A stretch of 8,631 nucleotides of DNA, taken from the NCBI GenBank assembly GCA_021786695.1, contig JAJYMT010000019.1, positions 1 to 8,631 on the forward strand. Reading direction: 5' to 3'. Below, piece by piece: positions 1 through 5,937 of this stretch. Position 1 is the stretch's first letter. Each line of letters opens with the position of its first letter. The position numbers and the translations under genes were made by a program. The stretch is from a bacterium (lineage in GTDB: Bacteria > Patescibacteriota > Patescibacteriia > Patescibacteriales > GWE2-39-37). The notes under the pieces are model-generated. The model saw nothing but the letters and a program-made list of their open reading frames with translations. It had not been told where the DNA came from and ran no database searches.

Positions 1-1084
1 ACTGCAACAGATAATATCCGGCCGGAGTGCTGATCAACAGGATTTTCCCGGGCGGCAGCTGGCTCGCGGCAAGATTGAACCGTTGCCGCAAGCGGTCGGC
101 GGTAAAATATTCTATATCCGCGGCCAGTTTGAATTTCCGGGCGGCTCCGTCCAGGTCGTTCAGGATGACGGCCTGCTTTTTGATTTCCCGCGCCAAGGTA
201 AGGGCTCGGATATTGTATTTCGGATCGATGGCTACCGCCGCCGCCAAAATTTTTCTGTCCTGTTCGCCTGCAGTCAAGCCGTAGTCGGCCGCGATCCGGG
301 ACAAAATCTGATTTTTTACCAGTTCCAATCTGGCGGTGGCGCTAATTTGCTCCGATGAACCGGGCCGTCCGAGAAAATTTTTTTCCTGGCGCGCCCGCTC
401 GTCCGCGTAGGCGAAATAATCGACGCGGCCGTAATCGCTGAAAAAAGCGGGCACCGGCAGGACCGAAGCGGTCAGACGCGCGAACCGGTTATCGAAATGG
501 AAGGTGTAAAGCGACAGGCAAAAAACGAAATAAAAAAGCAGTACCGCCGACAGGATCGAGCCAAAAGTCAGGATAAAACGGCCGAAAATCGGCAGCAATG
601 CCTGGGCATCATAAAGCAGATTAACGCTCTCTTCCGGGGCCTTCCGTCTTTTTGGTTCTTGACTCCTGGTTTTTTCGGCCTTGGTTTTTTTCTTGATCGG
701 AATCGCGCGTTGCGGCGCCCTGAGAGGCGTCGCGGCCGCGGCCGGCCGGACTTCCGCCGGAACCGCCGCTTTCGCCGTCTCCTTCCTGATCACGGCCTCG
801 ATCATCTGGGGCAGGCGGGCGTTCCGGTCTTTTTTGAAATCCTTGACAAAGTCGATTTTGGCCGGTTTCGGGTCTGTTTTTACCGCCGCAAGAGGCGGCG
901 CCGGCTTGGGCGCGACCGCGTCCAGGGATTTCCCCGCCGGCAAAACCGGCGCCGAAACCGGAACCGGTTTCGGTTTGGGCGCATTCCTATTTTCCACTTC
1001 AGCCAAATAATTAAGCAGTATTTCCCTGTTTTCCTTAATCCTGTCGCCGTCGATCTTTTTAATATCGTCCATCAACTGAGCCAT
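1..1084 (-). CDS. Membrane-anchored SurA/PrsA-like (parvulin-type) foldase, 3' end cut by window edge
   Basis: Reading the minus strand from the ATG at 1084 gives 361 codons without a stop, continuing past the window edge, so the C-terminus is missing. Residues 1-30 are a charged helix. Residues 33-150 are a Pro/Ala/Lys-rich, probably disordered cytoplasmic segment, interrupted by a more ordered stretch (about 76-104). A single TM segment lies at about 166-192 (FGRFILTFGSILSAVLLFYF). The part after the TM resembles SurA-type foldases: VLPVPAFFSDYGRVDYF (208-224), a helical stretch LVKNQILSRIAADYGLTAGE (255-274), then IEYFTADRL...LPPGKILLISTPAGYYLLQ (324-361). This last piece matches the end of a parvulin domain (FT...LxPGxIS.PVxTPxGYHIIxV). 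The likely role is chaperone or prolyl isomerase outside the membrane. The start is supported by AAGGGGAAT directly before ATG and by a 26-nt gap to the septum gene. The family call is from motif memory; the long N-terminal cytoplasmic extension is atypical. The catalytic parvulin residues cannot be judged. Confidence 0.7.
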   Translation of the reverse strand, partial: MAQLMDDIKKIDGDRIKENREILLNYLAEVENRNAPKPKPVPVSAPVLPAGKSLDAVAPKPAPPLAAVKTDPKPAKIDFVKDFKKDRNARLPQMIEAVIRKETAKAAVPAEVRPAAAATPLRAPQRAIPIKKKTKAEKTRSQEPKRRKAPEESVNLLYDAQALLPIFGRFILTFGSILSAVLLFYFVFCLSLYTFHFDNRFARLTASVLPVPAFFSDYGRVDYFAYADERARQEKNFLGRPGSSEQISATARLELVKNQILSRIAADYGLTAGEQDRKILAAAVAIDPKYNIRALTLAREIKKQAVILNDLDGAARKFKLAADIEYFTADRLRQRFNLAASQLPPGKILLISTPAGYYLLQ

Positions 1085-1110
1085 ATTCCCCTTGATTTCG
1101 CTAAATTATC

Positions 1111-1521
1111 TCACTTAAAAAAATATTTCAGCCAGCGGTGCGGGTTGGCGGCCGCCGGTTCGGCCGGTCCGGTTCCGGATCCGCTCGTTTGCCTGGAAGC
1201 CGCGATTGAGTCGTCCGGCGAAACGATAGCGACCGATTCACCGGGTTTTTTCATATTCAAATTCAGGCGCGCCTGCTCTTCCACGAACTGATCCGAACGG
1301 AAATAATCGATCAATTTTTGTAGGTCGGTATTTTTGTTCTCGGTTTTTTTTATTTCTTCTTCGATCGCGGCGATCTGCTTGTCGATGCTCTTCCGCCGGT
1401 TATAATTTTTAGCCAAAGGCATGGAAATCAATGCTAGCACCAACAAGCCGGCCGCGAACAGGATAATTTCCCTGGCGGGAAGCCAGCGTTTTTTTCTGCC
1501 TTTGGTTCGTTCAATCAACAT
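1111..1521 (-). CDS. Septum formation initiator, DivIC/FtsB-like
   Basis: This 136-residue bitopic protein has a basic N-terminus (RTKGRKKRW, 5-13), one TM helix (about 18-36), and a coiled coil rich in Lys/Glu/Asn (about 40-75). Next comes the family-typical segment DYFRSDQFVEEQARLNLNMK (72-91) followed by KPGES. The order and spacing are those of DivIC/FtsB, which form a divisome complex with FtsL-type partners and regulate septal peptidoglycan synthesis. In this family the residues after the coiled coil (EExARxxLxMxKPGE) are the most conserved, and they are present here. Unlike E. coli FtsB (about 100 residues), this protein carries a Ser/Gly/Ala-rich tail (101-126) and ends in NPHRWLKYFFK. 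The start at 1521 lies about 10 nt after the predicted transcription start and has no Shine-Dalgarno sequence. A foldase-like membrane gene follows 26 nt downstream and probably shares the transcript. Whether it is closer to FtsB or DivIC cannot be decided, so no symbol is given. Confidence 0.85.
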   Translation of the reverse strand: MLIERTKGRKKRWLPAREIILFAAGLLVLALISMPLAKNYNRRKSIDKQIAAIEEEIKKTENKNTDLQKLIDYFRSDQFVEEQARLNLNMKKPGESVAIVSPDDSIAASRQTSGSGTGPAEPAAANPHRWLKYFFK

Positions 1522-1537
1522 ATTACGGCGCTACTAT

Positions 1538-1567
1538 ATTATAACACAAATCATCCGGTCGGAACAA
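1538..1567 (-). promoter_or_regulatory. Candidate promoter of the septum/foldase operon
   Basis: Minus strand: TTGTTC at 1567-1562 (three matches to the -35 consensus), an 18-nt spacer, then a perfect -10 TATAAT at 1543-1538 with an upstream TG making the extended form TGTTATAAT. Transcription would begin near 1531, leaving a leader of about 10 nt (GCGCCGTAAT) before the ATG at 1521, with no Shine-Dalgarno motif. The -35 overlaps the T-tract of the preceding terminator. Confidence 0.7.
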
Positions 1568-1596
1568 AAAAACGGCGCTAGGACGTGCGCTCGCTT
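1566..1596 (-). terminator. Intrinsic terminator of the glycosyltransferase operon
   Basis: Minus strand: AAGCG-A-GCGC (1596-1587) pairs with GCGCCGTTT (1578-1570), with one bulged A (1591) and the 8-nt loop ACGTCCTA. A run of seven T (1572-1566) begins at the base of the stem. The hairpin contains the last codons and the TAG stop (1580-1578) of the glycosyltransferase gene, so termination signal and coding sequence overlap. Confidence 0.65.
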
Positions 1597-3146
1597 CTGG
1601 CTTTTGGCGTCACCCAAAAGCCGAGATACTTGCCGAACGCCAGCCGGGTCTGCGCCTCCAGTCCCGGGAAAGAACCGAAAACAATGATCGAAAGGGGCAA
1701 AACTAGCCATTGCGCGACCATCGCCAGGGTCTTGGTCCAGCCGTAATGCCTGGGCTTGGGCGGCAAGATTAAAGTAGAGATAACCGCCGAGATTACCAGG
1801 CCGATCATGGCGATAGTCATCAACGTCCTGGTGATGTAGGGCAAGTTGCCGGAGAGGACGGTGACGTTGAAGCGATCGCCCCCCAGGAGCATCGGCATCC
1901 AGCCGATCACGCCGATGATCAAGGCGTTGGTGGCCCAGGAGTGGAATCCGTACAGCTGGACGAAGATCAGCCCCAAAGTTCTTTTTAGCGGCAACTCCCG
2001 CCGTTTTTTCAAAAAATTAAAAATCAGGTATGGCACGTTTTCCACCCCCCAGCCCCAGCGGCGCTGCTGTTTGTAGAGATTTTTGGCGGTGGCGAGACGG
2101 GTCTCATCCATGCAGACATCCATCGATACCGGATAATGAAGCGGTTCGACGCGGTAATCGCCGCCGTAGTGGCAATAGCAGTGCCAGAAAATCCTCGAGT
2201 CCTCACTCACCATGTTGGTCGACCAGAAGCCGATGTCCGACAGGGCGCGCCAGGTCATCGAGTGGGAGGAATAAGTGGCGAGTTTTTCCTGCCGGATCTG
2301 CTGCATCATCTGCCAGAAAGTGTTGGAGGCCGCCGCCACCCGGGAAAAAAACGGCGCCTGCCAGATATTGTTGAAATAGACCGGAATCGGCTGATAACTG
2401 GCCCGATAGGGATTGTCGACGGTCAAGAATTTGTAGGTCAGCAAAGAAAAATATCCGGGCCGCACCACCGTGTCGATGTCAAAGACGCTGACCAGGATCA
2501 GATCGTAGTCGAGCCGCTGTTTGTCGATGATCAATTCCTTCACCTGCCTGGCCGCCCAGGCCTGGTTCGCGCCCTTGCCTTTGATCTCGCCCACGATGCC
2601 GTCCGGATGTACGGTAATCAAGAATTCGCCGAATCTGCCGGCGAATTCATTCCGGGCCGCTTCGGCGTTTTTAACCGCCTCCTCCCCGCCCCGTTCCTCG
2701 GTCGCCAGCACCACGATCATCTGCTCGGGCGGAAAACCGTCGTCGAGCAACGACAAAATACTCGGACGGATCACCTCCAGGGTCTCGTTATAAGTCGGCA
2801 AGATGATCAGATGCCTGATCGAGCGCCAGGACGGCCGGTCCGCCGCTGGCGGTAAATCGGATAATTTCTTCCGCCAATCGATTGCCAGGTTGGCCTTGAG
2901 CTTGCGGTAACTTACGATTAGGTGGATAGAAAGGTAAAAAACCAAAAGCAGCCAATAAACGTCAAAGGCGATGATGAAATAAGCCACCCCTTCCGGGCGC
3001 CAGTATGAATACCACAGCAAGGCGAGCAGAGTGGCCCAGGACAAAAATGCCGGCAGGATTTCCAACCCCCGATAAATTTTCCGGTCGGTGCCGGAGAGGT
3101 CTGCCGCCCTGCCGATTTTCAGATAGTCAATCATTGTCTTTGCCAT
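1578..3146 (-). CDS. Membrane glycosyltransferase, GT2 family (processive type)
   Basis: This 522-residue protein has two N-terminal TM helices (about 31-49, 54-78), a cytoplasmic GT-A catalytic domain (about 108-370) and three C-terminal TM segments (about 395-420, 438-461, 474-491). Visible catalytic motifs are LPTYNE (116-121, nucleotide-sugar binding), SVFDIDTVV with the DxD at 223-225 (metal and nucleotide), SED at 314-316 (catalytic-base region) and QQRRW at 360-364 (the QxxRW signature). The set D, DxD, ED, QxxRW is that of cellulose/hyaluronan-synthase-like GT2 enzymes, which polymerise or transfer sugars at the inner face of the membrane. Donor and acceptor cannot be read from sequence. 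The start at 3146 overlaps the DUF1361-like gene by 20 nt; the ATG at 3134 (residue 5) is an alternative giving an 8-nt overlap. The C-terminus (GKYLGFWVTPKARS) is soluble. It is the last gene of a three-gene unit and is followed by a terminator. Confidence 0.88.
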   Translation of the reverse strand: MAKTMIDYLKIGRAADLSGTDRKIYRGLEILPAFLSWATLLALLWYSYWRPEGVAYFIIAFDVYWLLLVFYLSIHLIVSYRKLKANLAIDWRKKLSDLPPAADRPSWRSIRHLIILPTYNETLEVIRPSILSLLDDGFPPEQMIVVLATEERGGEEAVKNAEAARNEFAGRFGEFLITVHPDGIVGEIKGKGANQAWAARQVKELIIDKQRLDYDLILVSVFDIDTVVRPGYFSLLTYKFLTVDNPYRASYQPIPVYFNNIWQAPFFSRVAAASNTFWQMMQQIRQEKLATYSSHSMTWRALSDIGFWSTNMVSEDSRIFWHCYCHYGGDYRVEPLHYPVSMDVCMDETRLATAKNLYKQQRRWGWGVENVPYLIFNFLKKRRELPLKRTLGLIFVQLYGFHSWATNALIIGVIGWMPMLLGGDRFNVTVLSGNLPYITRTLMTIAMIGLVISAVISTLILPPKPRHYGWTKTLAMVAQWLVLPLSIIVFGSFPGLEAQTRLAFGKYLGFWVTPKARSERTS

Positions 3147-3834
3147 ATTTGAATACTCTTTCCCCTAAAAAATAAAACCAATAGCCGAAGGCGGTTGCCA
3201 GGAGCAAGTTTAGGGCTCCGACCGCGGTAGTAAAATAATACGATACGGTTCTAAAAAAATCTGATGGGAATAAAAAAAGTTCCCAGGTATTCCAGCGATC
3301 AAGCAACCCGACCAAATATCCCAAAGATATGACCGGTATCGCGAATATTGCGAACGGCAGCGGCGAGCGGAGCCGCAGGGCGTCACTGATAGTGCCGGCC
3401 ATCCGCTTAAGCAGATACCAATAACTCCACCAGCCGGCGGCGGCATAGCTGAAAAAAAACATAATCACCCAGACGCCCTTGGCGCAGATCTTGAAGGGCG
3501 AGTCGAGCGGACAAAAATTCAGCAAATGCCGTATCTCGCTGATCACGTAAAGAGTGTTGGGCGCGAAAATCAGCCAGAAGAAAAAAATAAACAGCGCGAT
3601 AATTTTTTGCGTTGCCGTGCGGAAGCCGGTCCGGCGGAAATAGACGGAAAAAACCCAGCCCAGCGCCAAGGCGATCATAATCAGTCCCAGATTCAAGACG
3701 ACGGAAACCAATTGATAGTCCCCGGCCCTCAAGTTATAAAGCCAGTAGTCATGCTGAAAAAAACTGTCGGCGCTGTAATTCAAATTGCCGTTCAACCTCA
3801 TGGTTATTATGTTAATAAAGATAGGTTGGCTCAT
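3127..3834 (-). CDS. Polytopic membrane protein, DUF1361-like
   Basis: The protein has 235 residues and about five TM helices (roughly 40-65, 76-97, 118-142, 160-178, 198-224). The segment FAPNTLYVISEIRHL (90-104) and, after a helical region, GLLDRWNTWELF (176-187) match the two conserved patches of DUF1361 as I know them (PNxPYxxTDxxHL and RWNSWD). No biochemical function is established for that family. The ATG at 3834 was chosen because it overlaps the stop of the preceding 42-residue gene in a TGATG arrangement and has AGGTTGG just upstream. The same frame is open further upstream (to an ATG at 4008), but there the other frame carries a better small gene. An internal ATG at 3801 is possible. 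The gene overlaps the start of the glycosyltransferase by 20 nt, which implies translational coupling and a shared envelope-related role (inference). Confidence 0.8.
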   Translation of the reverse strand: MSQPIFINIITMRLNGNLNYSADSFFQHDYWLYNLRAGDYQLVSVVLNLGLIMIALALGWVFSVYFRRTGFRTATQKIIALFIFFFWLIFAPNTLYVISEIRHLLNFCPLDSPFKICAKGVWVIMFFFSYAAAGWWSYWYLLKRMAGTISDALRLRSPLPFAIFAIPVISLGYLVGLLDRWNTWELFLFPSDFFRTVSYYFTTAVGALNLLLATAFGYWFYFLGERVFKYGKDND

Positions 3835-3962
3835 CACCAACCTATTTTCGGACCAAGGTGCTTGGCGGCCAACCGGATGATTATGATCACCGCACAGGCC
3901 GCGATGCAAATAGTCACTACCCACGAACTGATATGCTTTTCCTTGCTGTCGAATCCGCTCAT
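3834..3962 (-). CDS. 42-residue single-pass membrane protein
   Basis: A short reading frame starts at the ATG at 3962 and ends at TGA 3836-3834. It begins MSGFDSKEKHISSW, has one hydrophobic helix (about residues 12-29, ending in VIIIIR), and finishes with a basic tail (RLAAKHLGPKIGW). The evidence for it being real is a strong Shine-Dalgarno sequence, AAAGGGGGA, 4 nt before the ATG; a stop overlapping the next start by one base (TGATG); and a plausible promoter 37 nt upstream. Topology by the positive-inside rule is ambiguous, since both ends carry charges. I recognise no family. It could be a small accessory subunit of the DUF1361-like protein or the glycosyltransferase (inference), or a leader peptide whose translation sets expression of the downstream genes. 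Confidence 0.7.
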   Translation of the reverse strand: MSGFDSKEKHISSWVVTICIAACAVIIIIRLAAKHLGPKIGW

Positions 3963-3998
3963 ACCGTCCCCCTTTCGGCTGTGGAATGAACCTACTGA

Positions 3999-4027
3999 AA
4001 AATAACATAGATACGGGCTTAAATCAA
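3999..4027 (-). promoter_or_regulatory. Candidate promoter of the glycosyltransferase operon
   Basis: Minus strand: TTGATT (4027-4022), a 17-nt spacer, and -10 TATTTT (4004-3999) preceded by TGT, giving the extended form TGTTATTTT. Transcription would start near 3992, with a leader of about 30 nt that carries the Shine-Dalgarno sequence AAAGGGGGA of the 42-residue gene. The -10 is weaker than those of the other two promoters in the window. Confidence 0.5.
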
Positions 4028-4031
4028 GCCC
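4015..4031 (-). terminator. Hairpin after the VirD4-like ATPase gene, possible weak terminator
   Basis: Minus strand: GGGCTT (4031-4026) and AAGCCC (4020-4015) form a perfect 6-bp stem with the loop GATTT, 5 nt after the TAG of the ATPase gene. The following bases (GTATCTATGTTATTTTT) are T-rich, but the T run starts about 10 nt late, so termination may be inefficient. The 3' arm region overlaps the -35 of the next promoter, so it could instead be an operator-like palindrome. Confidence 0.4.
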
Positions 4032-4036
4032 CGGCG

Positions 4037-5935
4037 CTATTCGAACCTGATTTCCTCGTCCGGTTTCAATTCTCCGGATCGATCCGGTTCCCTGCCCGGC
4101 TCCGGCGCCCTTTTAAGTATGGTCGAGGGATCGATATTTTTAAGCGGCACGAAGCCGTCGGCATTCTGGCCGGACGCGGAACTGTCGGCCAAAAGCAGGT
4201 CCAACTCGGCCTTTTTGGCGAGCCGGCGCTTTTCCGCTTCGGCTGTTTTTTCGTCCCGCAAGATGGCGAGGCAATCCTTGCAATAGATCGGGCGCAGGCC
4301 GTCCGGCTGGAAAGAGATGCGCGTCGGCTTGCCGCAACGCGAACAAAACGCCTCAAAGCGGTAAACCGAGTCCGGCTTCTTTTCCTCTTGCCTGGGCTCT
4401 TGCCTGGGCGCCGGTGCGGGTGCCGGCGGCTGGAGCGGCTGTTGCGCCGCAAGCGCCGGTTTCACTTCCGACCGCCGTTCACGCTCCCTCCTCGGTTCAC
4501 GCCGGTCGCTCCCGGGCGCCGGTGCGGGCGGTCGCGGGCGCGGGTTTCTGTCCGCCGGACGGAACCGGTCGCCGGCCGGTTCTTTCGGAAACGGTTTATC
4601 GAAACGTGGCTTTTCTTTCGGCGTCTCGCCGCCGCCTTCGCCCTCATCGATCTCATGCCAGCGCATAATCTTTTCCTCGACCACGTCGCGCGCTTTGGCA
4701 TAACGCTCGCGCGAGACCTTGATCACCTTTTCCGTGTTGCCGGTCTTTTCCGGCACGGTCAGGGGCGGCAGGCCCCGGCCGGAAAACGGGCTGGAGGCGA
4801 TGCCGTCGATCATCAGCTTGATGTAGAACTCGAACTTGGGCAGATTGACGATGTCGTCTTCGGTAAAGGTCGGCGTAAATTCCTTCACCAATTCTTCCGC
4901 GTCCGCCGCGCCGACCCGGAAAACCACCAAAGTGCCGACATTGCCGAAAACCGCCGGCTTGACCTTGAGCCCCAGTTGCTCGATATATTGGTGCGCCATG
5001 ACCAGGTTCAGCCGGTATTTACGCGCCTCGGACAAAATGTTGGCAAAACTGTCGGTGGTGAAATTCTGAAATTCATCGATATAAAGATAAAAATCCTTGC
5101 GCTCGGCTTCCGGCAGATCGACGCGGCTCATGGCGGCCAGCTGGATTTTGGTAATCATCATCGCTCCCAGGAGCGCCGAGTTGTCCTCGCCGATGCGGCC
5201 CTTGCTCAAATTAAGAATCAGGATCTTCTGCCCGTCCATCACCTCGCGGATATTGATCGAGGATTTGACCTGGCCGACGATGTTGCGGATGAGAGAGCTC
5301 GACAGGAACTGGCCGACCTTGTTCTGAATCGGCGAGACCGCCTCCGAGGCGAATTTGTCGGCATAGCTGGCGAACTCGTTCACCCAGAAGGCCTTGACTA
5401 CCGGATCCTGGATCTTGTCCACCACTTTTTTGCGGAATTTTTTGTCCGAAAGCATCCTGGTGACGCCGAGTAGGGTGGAGCCCGGATAATCAAGGATCGC
5501 CAGGATGGCGTTGCGCAAGATATACTCGAGCCGCGGCCCCCAGGAGTCGGCCCAGAGCTTCTGGAAGACGCCGATCAGGCCGGAGGCGACCAGGTGCCGC
5601 AGATGCGGCTCCACCTGCTCGACCACGTTGAAAGCGATCGGATAATCCATGTCCGAGGGGTTGAAATAGATCACGTCGTTGATGCGGTCGGTCGGGATGT
5701 AGTCGATGATCTTCTCCGCCAGATCGCCGTGCGGGTCGACGACTGCCACGCCGCGGCCGGCGCGGATGTCTTCCACGATCATGTTTTCGAGTATGGTGGA
5801 CTTGCCCATGCCGGTCTTACCGATGAAATACATGTGGCGGCGGCGGTCATCGGTCTTGATGCCGAAACGCCGGGCCCGGTTCCGGAAGGTGGTAAGCCCG
5901 AACGGCGTCACTGAATTGTAGTCGTTGTTGGTCAT
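4037..5935 (-). CDS. VirD4/TraG-like coupling ATPase with C-terminal zinc ribbon
   Basis: This 632-residue P-loop motor belongs to the VirD4/TraG/HerA-FtsK group. RRRHMYFIGKTGMGKST (31-47) contains Walker A (39-47), VVDPHGD is at 65-71, Walker B is FYLYIDEFQNF (282-292), and SEARKYRLNLVMAHQYIEQL (302-321) is the TraM-recognition/sensor-like segment typical of TraD/TraG. No N-terminal TM is present, unlike classical VirD4; the two-gene arrangement suggests the protein encoded 2 nt upstream supplies the anchor. After the motor (to about 430) come a Pro/Arg/Glu-rich disordered linker (about 435-522) and a zinc ribbon with Cys 531, 534, 552 and 555 (CSRCGK...YCKDC). An acidic tail ends the protein. 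Such ATPases hexamerise and pump DNA or protein through a membrane channel. No relaxase, VirB4 or pilin gene is in view, so the substrate is unknown. There is no Shine-Dalgarno sequence; translation is probably coupled to the upstream gene. Confidence 0.9.
   Translation of the reverse strand: MTNNDYNSVTPFGLTTFRNRARRFGIKTDDRRRHMYFIGKTGMGKSTILENMIVEDIRAGRGVAVVDPHGDLAEKIIDYIPTDRINDVIYFNPSDMDYPIAFNVVEQVEPHLRHLVASGLIGVFQKLWADSWGPRLEYILRNAILAILDYPGSTLLGVTRMLSDKKFRKKVVDKIQDPVVKAFWVNEFASYADKFASEAVSPIQNKVGQFLSSSLIRNIVGQVKSSINIREVMDGQKILILNLSKGRIGEDNSALLGAMMITKIQLAAMSRVDLPEAERKDFYLYIDEFQNFTTDSFANILSEARKYRLNLVMAHQYIEQLGLKVKPAVFGNVGTLVVFRVGAADAEELVKEFTPTFTEDDIVNLPKFEFYIKLMIDGIASSPFSGRGLPPLTVPEKTGNTEKVIKVSRERYAKARDVVEEKIMRWHEIDEGEGGGETPKEKPRFDKPFPKEPAGDRFRPADRNPRPRPPAPAPGSDRREPRRERERRSEVKPALAAQQPLQPPAPAPAPRQEPRQEEKKPDSVYRFEAFCSRCGKPTRISFQPDGLRPIYCKDCLAILRDEKTAEAEKRRLAKKAELDLLLADSSASGQNADGFVPLKNIDPSTILKRAPEPGREPDRSGELKPDEEIRFE
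4406..4528 (-). repeat. Two copies of a 15-nt direct repeat in the ATPase linker
   Basis: GGGCGCCGGTGCGGG occurs at 4406-4420 and again at 4514-4528 (plus-strand reading). Both copies encode Pro-Ala-Pro-Ala-Pro on the minus strand within the disordered linker of the coupling ATPase. This looks like low-complexity linker growth rather than a mobile or regulatory repeat. Confidence 0.6.
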
Positions 5936-5937
5936 AA

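Noticed and set aside
497..1291. 264-codon open frame on the plus strand at the left end
   Set aside because: It overlaps the septum gene and the foldase-like gene in antisense. Its composition is very Arg/Phe-rich with no domain, while the minus strand is open throughout and gives a sensible TM protein.
3835..4008. N-terminal extension of the DUF1361-like protein to the ATG at 4008
   Set aside because: The extra 58 residues are polar and unlike DUF1361. The same bases in another frame encode a small TM protein with a strong Shine-Dalgarno sequence and TGATG coupling to the ATG at 3834.
3986..5473. 495-codon open frame on the plus strand opposite the coupling ATPase
   Set aside because: It is antisense to a protein with clear Walker motifs. 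Its translation is Arg/Asp/His-rich with no recognisable motif, as expected from the complement of GC-rich codons.
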